DNA of 64,000 bases, taken from assembly GCA_017519405.1 (NCBI GenBank), contig JAFWSH010000023.1:1-64000 (forward strand), written 5' to 3'. The stretch comes from Clostridia bacterium (GTDB lineage: Bacteria > Bacillota > Clostridia > Christensenellales > Aristaeellaceae). Shown in pieces: positions 42,887 through 51,347 of this stretch. The position numbers and the translations under genes were made by a program. Numbering within the stretch: position 1 is the stretch's first letter; every line of letters begins with the position of its first letter. The notes below the pieces were generated by a model, which was not told where the DNA came from, did not search any database, and was given only the letters and a program-made list of their open reading frames with translations.

Positions 42887-43312
42887 ATGAATAAAGCACG
42901 TGTTCGATTCAGACTTATAGTGGTATTTCTTATTGTCATGTTATGCTTCGTTTCAATCCAGGCCAGCAGCTCAAGCAGTATGGAATACGAAGTTGGCGTA
43001 TACCCAAAGGAACAATGGGATGACAATACTTGGATATACTACGAGGGAGAGATGATTAGTGATGCAGCATGCGCTGTCGATTTGGCTGCGGCTTTATTCA
43101 CTCATCTGCCACAAGACGGTTGGACGGTCGGGTATAAACCACAAGCGGTATTCTATGATGATCAAGAGAAGCTTTGGATCGTTTCTTTTTGGCAAGATTA
43201 TCCGATGTGGGAAGGCGAAGAAGGGGACATCACAATCACTCTGATGCCCTGTTTGAACATTGCACTATCTTCAAAAGATGCAAGTGTAGTAAAAATCTGG
43301 GTTGAAGAATAG
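42887..43312 (+). CDS. NTF2-fold immunity-like protein with signal peptide, in a low-GC islet
   Basis: 141 residues, in DNA visibly poorer in GC than all neighbours and with different codon use (many ATT, GAA, TAT, CAA). A signal peptide or anchor is present (RLIVVFLIVMLCFVSIQASS). The rest (GEMISDAACAVDLAAALFTHL, PQAVFYDDQEKLWIVSF, NIALSSKDASVVKIWVEE) has the pattern of NTF2-fold immunity proteins: 'D..A....A.A.', 'P...V.YDD....WIV', final 'I..S..D..V..IW'. GGAGG lies nine bases before the ATG. Such proteins protect against polymorphic toxins; no intact toxin gene is adjacent. Confidence 0.6.
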   Translation: MNKARVRFRLIVVFLIVMLCFVSIQASSSSSMEYEVGVYPKEQWDDNTWIYYEGEMISDAACAVDLAAALFTHLPQDGWTVGYKPQAVFYDDQEKLWIVSFWQDYPMWEGEEGDITITLMPCLNIALSSKDASVVKIWVEE

Positions 43313-43366
43313 CGGACGATTAACAGAACGTGCGACTTCACTCTTCCTTCCACCGGAGGTGTTCAC

Positions 43367-45334
43367 TTGCTGGCGCTTCTCTACTGCGCGGGATTCCTCT
43401 TCTGCGGCGGCGTTATCGTCCGCCGGCTTTTGCCGCGCCTGCGCCTGCTGGTGTCCCTGTGGATGGGGGGCGCCCTGGGCCTGCTGCTGATGATGTGGCT
43501 GCCGGCCCTGCTGGCCTTCGGGTTCCGCTTCTCCCTCACCGCCCACTGGCTGGCCCTGATCCCCCTGGCCCTCCTCACCGGGCTTTCCCTCCTGGTGAAG
43601 AACGGGGACGGAAGCCCCCGGAACCATGAGAAGGAGCGGCGGGAGCTGGGGCAGGCGCTGCTGCTGGCCCTGCCCCTGACCCTGCTCTTCCTCTGGCTGC
43701 AGCACACCCACGTCTACCGGGTGGACGGGGCCGGGAACTGGAACGTGGGCCAGAGCACCTACGGCGACCTGGCCATGCACTCCGCCTTCGCGGCGGGGCT
43801 GCGGAACGCCCCCTTCCCCCCGGAGTACCCCATGTTCCCCGGCCATCGCCTCACCTACCCCTTCCTGACGGACAGCCTCTCCACCTCCTTCCTGCTGCTG
43901 GGCTGCTCCCTGCAGGCGGCCCTCATCCTCCCGGCGGTGCTGATGTTCCTCCTCACCTGCCTGGGGGTGTACGCCCTGTGCGGGAAACTCTCCGCCGGGA
44001 AAAAGGCGGCGGTGCTGGCCTTCCTCTTCTTCTTCCTGAACGGGGGCCTGGGCTTCCTCTACGACTTTGACCAGGCGGCGGGCTTCACCCGGGACGGGGT
44101 GCCCCGCCTGTGGGAGCGGGTGCAGGCCATCCTCCAGGGCTACTACAAGACCCCCACCAACCAGCCCGAGCCCAACAACCTCCGCTGGAGCAACGTCATC
44201 GCCGACCTGTTTGTGCCCCAGCGCACCTTCCTGGGGGGCGTGTGCATGGTGCTGCCCTGCCTGTGGCTGCTCTTCGACGCCGACTTCCGGGACGGGGCGG
44301 CGGAACGGAAGCGGGGGGAGCGGCTCCTGGCCCTGTGGGCGGGGGCCCTGCCCCTGGTCCACACCCACAGCTTCCTGGCCCTGGGCCTGTGCTCCGCCGG
44401 GGTGATGCTCCACGACCTGATCCGGGGGCCGGAGCGGGGCACCCTGCTGCGGCGCTACCTGGGCTACGCCGGGATCACCCTGGTGCTGGCGGCGCCCCAG
44501 CTGGTGAGCTTCACCTTCTACCAGGCCCTGGGCCTGCAGCCGGACACCCGCAGCGGCGGCTTCGTGGCCTTCCAGTTCAACTGGGTGAACAACCCCGGCG
44601 GGCAGGGCATGCGGGACTTCTGGCTGTGGTTCTATGTGAAGAACATCGGGCTGCCCTTCCTGCTGGTGCTGGGGGCGGTGATCCAGCAGCGGGAGAGCCA
44701 CCGGCGGCTCCTGGCGGGGGCCGGCATGATCTGGCTGGCGGCGGAGCTGTTCCGCTTCCAGCCCAACGAGTATGACAACAACAAGCTCTTCTATGTGGCC
44801 TGGCTGCTGCTGTGCCCGGCTGCGGCGGACACGGCGGGGACGCTGTGGCGGCGGATGAAAGGGCTGCGCTTCCGGCAGGCGGCGGCGGGGGCAGCGGCGG
44901 TGGTGTGCTTTCTCTCCGCGGGGCTGACCCTGTGGCGGGAGGCGGTGTCGGACTACCAGGCCTTCGACGCCCGGCAGGTGGCGGCGGCGGCCTGGGTGGA
45001 GGCGAACACCCCGGAGGACAGCGTGTTCATCGCCTCGGCGGAGAACCACCTGAACCCGGTGGACTCCATCGCCGGCCGGCGGGTGGTCTGCGGCCCGGAC
45101 CTGTGGCTGTACTACCACGGCTTCGACACCTCGGCGGCCAGGGCGGACGTGGCGCGCTGGTATGCCGCCCCCGCCGCCGGCGTGGACGTGGTGGCGCAAT
45201 ACGGCGTGGACTATGTGTACGTCTCCGACTGGGAGCGCAGCACCTACGATGTGGACGAGGAGGCCCTGGACAGCCTGCTGGAGAGGGTCTATGACGAAAA
45301 CGGCATCCGCATCTGGCGGGTGCCGGAGGGCTGA
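43367..45334 (+). CDS. Large polytopic membrane protein, GT-C-like
   Basis: 655 residues from a TTG at 43367 preceded by GGAGGTG. About 12-13 membrane spans are predicted. The loop after the fourth span (HTHVYRVDGAGNWNVGQSTYGDLAMHSAFAAGLRN, about 112-146) has acidic and His residues like the active loop of GT-C glycosyltransferases (STYGDLAMH). A soluble part near the C-terminus (about 540-650, AAAWVEANTPEDSVFIASAENHLNPVDSIAGR) resembles the last domain of such proteins. It may transfer sugars from lipid carriers. The exact role is not shown. It starts just after the low-GC islet. Confidence 0.65.
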   Translation: MLALLYCAGFLFCGGVIVRRLLPRLRLLVSLWMGGALGLLLMMWLPALLAFGFRFSLTAHWLALIPLALLTGLSLLVKNGDGSPRNHEKERRELGQALLLALPLTLLFLWLQHTHVYRVDGAGNWNVGQSTYGDLAMHSAFAAGLRNAPFPPEYPMFPGHRLTYPFLTDSLSTSFLLLGCSLQAALILPAVLMFLLTCLGVYALCGKLSAGKKAAVLAFLFFFLNGGLGFLYDFDQAAGFTRDGVPRLWERVQAILQGYYKTPTNQPEPNNLRWSNVIADLFVPQRTFLGGVCMVLPCLWLLFDADFRDGAAERKRGERLLALWAGALPLVHTHSFLALGLCSAGVMLHDLIRGPERGTLLRRYLGYAGITLVLAAPQLVSFTFYQALGLQPDTRSGGFVAFQFNWVNNPGGQGMRDFWLWFYVKNIGLPFLLVLGAVIQQRESHRRLLAGAGMIWLAAELFRFQPNEYDNNKLFYVAWLLLCPAAADTAGTLWRRMKGLRFRQAAAGAAAVVCFLSAGLTLWREAVSDYQAFDARQVAAAAWVEANTPEDSVFIASAENHLNPVDSIAGRRVVCGPDLWLYYHGFDTSAARADVARWYAAPAAGVDVVAQYGVDYVYVSDWERSTYDVDEEALDSLLERVYDENGIRIWRVPEG

Positions 45335-45336
45335 GA

Positions 45337-45555
45337 ATGGACATGGAGCGGTTTCTGCGCTACTCCCTGGAGCGGGACAAGCCCATCCGGGTGATCTACC
45401 TGGACCCGGAAGGGCGGCTGTGCCAGGGCCAGGCGGTGGTGGAAAAGCTGGGGGAGGGGCAGGTGTCCCTCTATGTGCTCCGGCCTCCCCGGCGCCTGAC
45501 CATCCCCCAGGGGGATGTGCTGGGGGCGGCCTACGCCCCCAAGGACGAGGGGTAA
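45337..45555 (+). CDS. Small protein of unknown function
   Basis: 72 residues: MDMERFLRYSLERDKPIRVIYL, then a beta-rich segment EGRLCQGQAVVEKLGEGQVSLYVLR and the end IPQGDVLGAAYAPKDEG. The pattern suggests a small SH3-like barrel. It starts two bases after the upstream gene stops, with GGAGGG before it. Similar small proteins occur in Oscillospiraceae without known function (family memory, not searched). Confidence 0.6.
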   Translation: MDMERFLRYSLERDKPIRVIYLDPEGRLCQGQAVVEKLGEGQVSLYVLRPPRRLTIPQGDVLGAAYAPKDEG

Positions 45556-45596
45556 GCCCCGCTTTTCACACAATGAGGAACAGAAGGGGAAAAGGC

Positions 45597-46496
45597 ATGC
45601 AAAACAGCAGGCGTCCGGTGGACGTAAAGAAGACCGCGATCCTGGTGCTGGTCATCAACAGCCTCCAGATTGTGATGATGGCAGTGATCCTGCTGCTGGC
45701 TTTTCTCCTGCCCCAGCAGATGTCCCGTGGCCTGGTGGGGCGGACGGTGGTGCTGCTGGCGGCGGCGGTGGTGGTCAGCGGGGCGGTGGTGGACATCCGG
45801 GACGCCCTGAACACCCGGCGCCTCATGGAGCAGGCGGAGCAGATGGAGGCCACCATCCGCAACCTGGTGAACCACAACAACACCCTCCGGGCCCAGCGGC
45901 ATGATTTCATGAGCCACCTGCAGGTGGTCTTCAGCCTGGTGGAGATGCAGGAGTACGACGAGGCCAACCGCTACATCGAGAAGATCTACGGGAAGATCAA
46001 CGCCGTGAGCCGGGTGATGAAAACCGCCAGCGCCCCGGTGAACGCCCTGCTGCAGGTGAAGCTGGCGGCCTGCGAGAAGGCCGGCGTCAGCGCGGAGCTG
46101 GAGATCCACTCCCGCTGGGACCAGCTGCCCATGGAGGGCTGGGAGATGTGCAAGGTGCTCTCCAACCTCATCGACAACGCCCTGGACGCCCTGGCGGAGT
46201 TTGCCCCGGCGGAGAAAAAGCGCCTGTGGATCCGCCTGACGGAGGATCTCCACAGCTACCGCTTCGAGGTGGGGGACAACGGCCCCATGATTCCCCCGGA
46301 GCTGCAGAAGCGGATCTTCCAGCCCGGGGTGACCACCAAGGCGGAGGGCCACGGCACCGGGCTGGCCATTGTGGCGGAGACCCTGAAGCGCTGCGGCGGG
46401 GAGATCACCGTCACCTCGGAGCCCGGGGAGACAGTGTTCGCGGGGTCCGTGCCCCGGGGACAGGCTCCCCAGGCGGGGATGGAAAAGGAAGCATAA
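45597..46496 (+). CDS. Orphan Spo0B/CitA-type sensor histidine kinase
   Basis: 299 residues. Two membrane spans (about 14-38 and 49-66) are followed by a coiled helix and the phospho-accepting helix RHDFMSHLQVVFSLVEMQEYDEA with His102, the Spo0B/DpiB type. The ATPase part has the N box (LSNLIDNALDAL), GDNGPMIPP and EGHGTGLAIV. There is no periplasmic-type sensor, so it may sense the membrane or a partner. No response regulator is adjacent. GAAGGGGAAAAGG precedes the ATG at 45597. Confidence 0.85.
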   Translation: MQNSRRPVDVKKTAILVLVINSLQIVMMAVILLLAFLLPQQMSRGLVGRTVVLLAAAVVVSGAVVDIRDALNTRRLMEQAEQMEATIRNLVNHNNTLRAQRHDFMSHLQVVFSLVEMQEYDEANRYIEKIYGKINAVSRVMKTASAPVNALLQVKLAACEKAGVSAELEIHSRWDQLPMEGWEMCKVLSNLIDNALDALAEFAPAEKKRLWIRLTEDLHSYRFEVGDNGPMIPPELQKRIFQPGVTTKAEGHGTGLAIVAETLKRCGGEITVTSEPGETVFAGSVPRGQAPQAGMEKEA

Positions 46497-46551
46497 CGGG
46501 GCGCCCCCGGGCGTGCCCGCAGCGGCACAGGACAGACAAGGAGGAATGAAC

Positions 46552-47500
46552 ATGAACACAAGACGCATCCTGGCGGTCATCCTCGTGGCGGCGCTGGCCG
46601 TCTCCCTGGCGGCCCCTGCGTCCGCCGGGGTCTACGTGCCCGACACGTGGTACGCCCACGTCACCGTCACCCTGAACCAGCGCATGGCCACCCGGACGGG
46701 CCCCGGCACCCAGTATGACGAGCCGGGCAGCTTCTTCTCCGCCGGCACGCGGGTCACCGCCCTCTCCAGGGCCTACGACCCCTACAACGGCATCTGGTGG
46801 GTGCAGGTGGAGTTCACCTACGGCGGGGCCTACTACCGCGCCTACACCGGGGCGAAGCGCTTCAGCGACCTGAACCTGGACGACCTGCCGGAGGAGCAGG
46901 TGCTGGGCACCGTGTACGCCCCCGCCAGGATGACGGGCTACTACGGCCCCACCCCGGCCTTCAAGCGCATTGCCCGGGATATCCCGGCCGACCCCCAGCG
47001 GGACGTGGACATCATCGCCGTGTCCAGCGAGGCCGGCACCGACTACTACCAGATCGAGTGCTATGACCCCGACATGGGCTGCTATCGCCGGGCATGGGTG
47101 CCCCGGGAGGCCGGCGGCATGTCCCGGGAGTATTTCTACTCGGACTACGAGGACGTCTACTGGCCCGGCGACACGCAGGTCCCCAGCGCCCCCCCAGGAC
47201 AACTACTCCTCTTCCTCCTCCTCCGTGGACAGGAGCTGGCCCGTGGGCACCGTCTGCCGGGTGCGTTCCAGCAGCGGCCGGGTGAGAACCGGCCCCGGCA
47301 CGGAGTATGAGCAGGCCGGCTATGTGAACCAGGGCCAGGAGTTTGAGATCCTGGACCTCCAGTTCACCGGCTCCGGCAAGGACTGGTACCTGATCCGCGG
47401 GTATTTCGGCACGGCGTGGGTGTCCTCCGGCATCGTCTCGGTGTGGAAGGGCGAAACACGCTACGACAACGGCACCAAGAACCGGTGGCCGATCCAGTAA
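46552..47500 (+). pseudogene. Secreted bacterial SH3-domain protein, frameshifted at a C7 tract
   Basis: The ATG at 46552 (AAGGAGG upstream) opens a frame that codes for a signal peptide (MNTRRILAVILVAALAVSLAAPASA) and an SH3b domain (VTLNQRMATRTGPGTQYDEPG, about 39-95). The frame runs out of coding character at 47189-47195, seven C in a row, and stops at 47310. Coding continues in the next frame from about 47196 to 47500 with a second SH3b domain (VGTVCRVRSSSGRVRTGPGTEYEQAGYV). With six C the two parts join to a 315-residue protein (SAPQDNYSSSS). Either a real mutation, phase variation or a sequencing error. Confidence 0.75.
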
Positions 47501-48040
47501 GGGTGAGGGGCTCGTCTGTGGCAGGCGGGCCCCTTTTCATTTTCTGGGAGGGATTGGGTGGTTTTGGACTTCTGTATTTCGTGAAAGAGTGGGGGAGGAG
47601 GGGTGGCGCCGCGGGGGTTACCCCTCAGTCACCGCCCCGCGGAGGGCGGCGACAGCTCCCCAGCAAGCTGGGGAGCCCTTTAGTCAGTAAGCGCGGATGG
47701 CGGGGCTCCACTCCTGTCCCCCCAGCTCGCTGGGGGGATGTCCCTGCAGGGACAGGGGGGCTTTCTCGAGGCGCGCCGCTAACCAAAAGCCTTCCCCTCC
47801 CAGGGGAAGGTGTCCGTGCCTGCACGGACGGATGAGGTCGTGCCCCCGACTGCGCTCTTCCCCCCATGAAAGGGGAGGGAGTTGGAGGTGAGGTTTTGTC
47901 GGATGAGGCCGCCCCCCCCCGCCTGTGCTCCCCCTCCCATGAAAGGGGAGGGGGTTGGGGGGTGAGGTTTTCCGGACGAGGCCGCCCCCACACACACAAA
48001 AATCCCCCACCATGCCGGCGGGGGATTCTGTTGTCATGCC
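47501..48040. repeat. 540-bp gene-free region of dispersed palindromic repeats
   Basis: No gene is seen. Family A lies at 47611-47685 (CCCCTCAGTC, GACAGCTCCCCAGCAAGC and a CCCTTT end). A related element with CCCAGCTCGCTGGGGGG and TGTCCCTGCAGGGACA lies at 47716-47762. Family B palindromes lie at 47798-47816, 47858-47895 and 47930-47970 (CTCCCCCTCCCATGAAAGG, then GGAGGGGGTTGGGGGGTGAG). Several could form hairpins in RNA on either strand. Confidence 0.75.
47997..48029 (-). terminator. Terminator of the rnf operon
   Basis: On the minus strand AATCCCCC-GCCGGCATGGT-GGGGGATT is followed by TTTGTGTG. It lies about ten bases after the rnfB stop. Confidence 0.75.
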
Positions 48041-49141
48041 TTACTTTTCCGCGGCCTCCCGGGCAGCCTTGGCGGCGGCCACCCTGGCCTGCTGCTCCGG
48101 GGTGAGGGCGGGCTTGGCCGGGGCCTCCACGTGGAGGGCCACCTTGGGATCCCGGGCCTTCTCCCGGACCCGCAGGGTGATACATTTCTTCGGGCACTTC
48201 TCCGCGCAGACGCCGCAGCCGGTGCAGGCGTCGTTGACGGCGTGGGGCTGCTTCATCTCCCCGGCGATGGCGCCGAACTGGCAGTTGCGCCGGCACAGGC
48301 CGCAGCCGATGCACTGGGCGGGGTCGATCACCGCCTCCAGGCGCTTCTCCCACTCCGCGGACATGGCGCCGGTGGGGCAAACCTCCGCGCAGACCATGCA
48401 GTGGCGGCACTTGCTGTCGTCGATCACCGGCAGGTGGTTCACGATGGTGATGGCGTCGAACTTGCAGGCCTTGGCGCAGCGCTCGCAGCCGATGCAGCCC
48501 GCGGAGCACTTCTGCTGCACCACCTTGCCCATCTCCGGGTTGCGGCAGCGCATGTCCACCGGCTGGTCCACCAGGCGCATCTCCAGCACCCCCCGGGGGC
48601 AGGAGGAGACGCACTGGCCGCAGGAGGCGCACTTGTCCTCGTCCACCACGGCGATCCGCTTGGCCTGGTCGATGTGGATAGCGTCGAACTTGCAGACCCG
48701 CTCGCAGTTGCCCAGGCCCAGGCAGGCGAAGCGGCAGGCCTTCCAGCCGTCCTGGATGATGGCGGCGGCGTTGCAGTCCATGATGCCCTTGTACTCAAAC
48801 TTTACCCGGCAGCGGTCGGTGCCGCCCTGGCAGATGACGTGGGCCACCTTGCGCTGGCTCACCTCCGCCTCCACGCCCATCACCTTGCCGATCTTCGCGG
48901 CCACCTCGGCGCCGCCCACGGGGCAGGCGTTCACGGGGGCCTTCCCCGCGGCGATGGCGTCCGCGCAGCCGTCACAGCCCGGATAGCCGCAGCCGCCGCA
49001 GTTGGCGCCGGGCAGCGCCTCCCGCACCGCGTCCCGCACCGGGTTCTTGGGCACGGCGAAGACCTTTGCCACCCAGGTCAGCAGGAGGCCGAACACCACG
49101 CCCATCCCGCCCAGGATCAATACTGCATACAGGATTTCCAC
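48041..49141 (-). CDS. rnfB: Rnf complex iron-sulfur subunit RnfB
   Basis: 366 residues. The N-terminal membrane span (MEILYAVLILGGMGVVFGLLLTWV) is followed by the 4-Cys motif CGGCGYPGCDGCADAI, then a domain with further Cys (CQGGTDRC ... CNAAAII ... CRFACLGLGNCERVC), and four ferredoxin-type clusters (CASCGQCVSSCP, CIGCERCAKAC, CRHCMVCAEVCP, CIGCGLCRRNC, CTGCGVCAEKCP). The Ala/Lys-rich tail is unusual. It takes electrons from ferredoxin and passes them into the membrane complex. Last gene of the operon. Confidence 0.95.
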   Translation of the reverse strand: MEILYAVLILGGMGVVFGLLLTWVAKVFAVPKNPVRDAVREALPGANCGGCGYPGCDGCADAIAAGKAPVNACPVGGAEVAAKIGKVMGVEAEVSQRKVAHVICQGGTDRCRVKFEYKGIMDCNAAAIIQDGWKACRFACLGLGNCERVCKFDAIHIDQAKRIAVVDEDKCASCGQCVSSCPRGVLEMRLVDQPVDMRCRNPEMGKVVQQKCSAGCIGCERCAKACKFDAITIVNHLPVIDDSKCRHCMVCAEVCPTGAMSAEWEKRLEAVIDPAQCIGCGLCRRNCQFGAIAGEMKQPHAVNDACTGCGVCAEKCPKKCITLRVREKARDPKVALHVEAPAKPALTPEQQARVAAAKAAREAAEK

Positions 49142-49157
49142 GGCTTCCCCTCCCCTC

Positions 49158-49733
49158 TCAGATCAGTCCGCCGAAGCCCATGAACGCCACGGCCATCAGG
49201 CCTGCGGTGATCAGCGCTCCGGGGAAGCCCTGCATCCACTTGGGCATGTTGGACAGCTCCAGCCGCTCCCGGATGCCCGCCAGCAGCAGCAGCGCCAGGG
49301 TGAAGCCCAGGGCGGAGAAGCAGCCGGACATGGTGGCCTCCAGCAGGTTGTAGCCGTCGGTGATGTTGTTCACCGCCACCGCCAGCACCACGCAGTTGGT
49401 GGTGATCAGGGGCAGGTACACGCCCAGGGCCTGGTACAGGGAGGGGGACAGCTTCTTCAGCGCGTTCTCCACCACCTGCACCAGCACCGCGATCACCAGG
49501 ATGAAGGCGATGGTCTGCAGATACTGCAGGTTCAGGGGCACCAGGATGAAATACTGCACCATCCAGGTGATGAAGGAGGCCAGGGTGATGACGAAGGTCA
49601 CGGCCAGGCCCATGCCCAGGGCGGTGTCCACCTTCTTGGACACCCCCAGGAAGGGGCAGATGCCGAAGAACTGGCACATGACATAGTTGTTCACCAGGAT
49701 CTGACCGATAATGATCACGAGCCAGATGTTCAT
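49158..49733 (-). CDS. rnfA: Rnf complex membrane subunit RnfA
   Basis: 191 residues and six membrane spans. NNYVMCQFFGICPFLGVSKKVDTA and the later LITTNCVVLAVAVNN contain the Cys residues that hold the intramembrane [2Fe-2S] cluster together with RnfE. Its topology is inverted relative to RnfE. Gene order E-A-B with short gaps. Confidence 0.95.
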   Translation of the reverse strand: MNIWLVIIIGQILVNNYVMCQFFGICPFLGVSKKVDTALGMGLAVTFVITLASFITWMVQYFILVPLNLQYLQTIAFILVIAVLVQVVENALKKLSPSLYQALGVYLPLITTNCVVLAVAVNNITDGYNLLEATMSGCFSALGFTLALLLLAGIRERLELSNMPKWMQGFPGALITAGLMAVAFMGFGGLI

Positions 49734-50377
49734 GCCAGCTTCTCCTCCTTCCGCTCCTCACTGCGCCGGGCCGCCACGCGCTTGATCACGTTCACCAGGA
49801 TCATCAGCACCCCCAGGGTGATGAAGCCGCCGGGCACCATGTTCATGATGGCCATGGGCTGGTAGCCCGCCGGCATCACCTGCAGGCCGAAGCAGGTGCC
49901 GGAGCCGAAGATCTCCCGCACCGCCGCCAGCAGCGTGATGGAGCAGGTGAAGCCCAGGCCCATGCCCAGGCCGTCCGCCAGGGAGGCCAGGGGCGGGTTC
50001 TTCGCCGCGAAGGACTCCGCCCGGGCGAAGATGATGCAGTTCACCACGATCAGCTGGATGTAGGTGCCCAGCACCGCCCGCAGCTCCGGCAGGAAGGCCT
50101 GCATGAACAGGTCGATCATGGTCACGAAGGAGGCGATCACCACGATGTAGGCGGGGATGCGCACCTTGTCCGGGATGATGTTGCGCAGCAGGGAGATGAT
50201 CAGGTTGGAGAACACCAGCACGAAGGTGGTGGCCAGGCCCATGGCCACGCCGTTCATGGCGGCGGTGGTGACGCCCAGGGTGGGGCACATGCCCAGCATC
50301 AGGGTGAAGGTGGGGTTCTCCGTGATCAGGCCGTTGAGGAACACCGGGAGGAAGGACTTCTTCTGGGGCTCAGCCAT
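49730..50377 (-). CDS. rnfE: Rnf complex membrane subunit RnfE
   Basis: 215 residues with six membrane spans. The half-site Cys are in LMLGMCPTLGVTTA and LIVVNCIIFARAESFA, paired with those of RnfA. A basic tail (KRVAARRSEERKEEKLA) is at the C-terminus. The start overlaps rnfD by eight bases, so no rnfG lies between them; the stop overlaps rnfA by four. Confidence 0.95.
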   Translation of the reverse strand: MAEPQKKSFLPVFLNGLITENPTFTLMLGMCPTLGVTTAAMNGVAMGLATTFVLVFSNLIISLLRNIIPDKVRIPAYIVVIASFVTMIDLFMQAFLPELRAVLGTYIQLIVVNCIIFARAESFAAKNPPLASLADGLGMGLGFTCSITLLAAVREIFGSGTCFGLQVMPAGYQPMAIMNMVPGGFITLGVLMILVNVIKRVAARRSEERKEEKLA

Positions 50378-51344
50378 GCTGTTTCACCTCCCCGAAGCAT
50401 TTCGGCATGGTATAGCGGTCGATGAGGGGGGTCACCACGTTCATGAACAGGATGGCGAAGGAGCAGCCCTCGGGGTAGTTGGCGTAGGCCCGGATCACGA
50501 AGACGATCAGGCCGCAGCCCACCCCGAAGATCACCCGGCCCAGGTTGGACTGAGGGGAGGTGGCGTAGTCCGTGGCCATGAAGAAGGCGCCCAGCAGCAG
50601 GCCGCCGGAGAGGACCTCCCGCAGGCTCAGGCCGAAGTTGAAGCCGGAGGTGAGCAGGTAGAGCACAAAGACTGTGCCGATCATGGACACGGGGATCTTC
50701 CAGTCCGCGACGTCCCGCAGGATCAGCCACACGCCTCCCAGGAGGATGGCCAGCTTGCAGGTCTCCCCCAGGACGCCGGGGCAGTTGCCGATGAACAGGT
50801 CCCACAGGCCCGTGCCCTCCGCCAGGGTGGCCTGGCCGGCGAAGACCCGGGCCAGCTCCGCCAGGGGGGTGGCGCCGGAGAGGCCGTCCGCCGTCTGCTC
50901 CATGAAGCGGGTCACCGGATAGCTGCCCATGATGCCGCCCCAGGAGACGAAGAGCACCGCCCGGGCGGTGAGGGCCGGGTTCATGAAGTTGGAGCCGATG
51001 CCGCCGAAGAGCATCTTCACCAGCAGGATGGCGATGACGCCGCCCACCATGGGGATCCACAGGGGGGCGGTGGCGGGGATGTTGTAGGCCAGGAGCAGGC
51101 CGGTGACCACGGCGCTCCAGTCGCCGATGGTGACCCGCTGGCCCATCATTTTCTCATAGACCAGCTCCGTCAGCACGCAGGTGATCACCGACACGGCGAT
51201 GATGGCCGCGGCTCGGGCGCCGAAGAACACGATGCCCGCGATGCCCGCCGGGGCCAGGGCGATGCACACATCCTGCATGATCCGCTGGGTGGTCTTCCGG
51301 CTGCGGATATGGGGACAGGAGGTGATGGCCAGTTGTTTCTGCAC
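50370..51344 (-). CDS. rnfD: Rnf complex flavoprotein subunit RnfD
   Basis: 324 residues with about nine membrane spans. The flavinylation motif DGLSGATPL gives the Thr to which FMN is attached by ApbE-type transferases. The basic N-terminus (SCPHIRSRKTTQRIM) is typical. It passes electrons and helps couple them to Na+ or H+ flow. It lies three bases after rnfC and overlaps rnfE directly, whereas in most Rnf operons rnfG follows rnfD. Confidence 0.95.
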   Translation of the reverse strand: MQKQLAITSCPHIRSRKTTQRIMQDVCIALAPAGIAGIVFFGARAAAIIAVSVITCVLTELVYEKMMGQRVTIGDWSAVVTGLLLAYNIPATAPLWIPMVGGVIAILLVKMLFGGIGSNFMNPALTARAVLFVSWGGIMGSYPVTRFMEQTADGLSGATPLAELARVFAGQATLAEGTGLWDLFIGNCPGVLGETCKLAILLGGVWLILRDVADWKIPVSMIGTVFVLYLLTSGFNFGLSLREVLSGGLLLGAFFMATDYATSPQSNLGRVIFGVGCGLIVFVIRAYANYPEGCSFAILFMNVVTPLIDRYTMPKCFGEVKQHG

Positions 51345-51347
51345 GAC

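Noticed and set aside
47501-48040. Small frames in the repeat-rich gap before the rnf operon
   Set aside because: All lack ribosome binding sites, and their codons follow the palindromic repeats.
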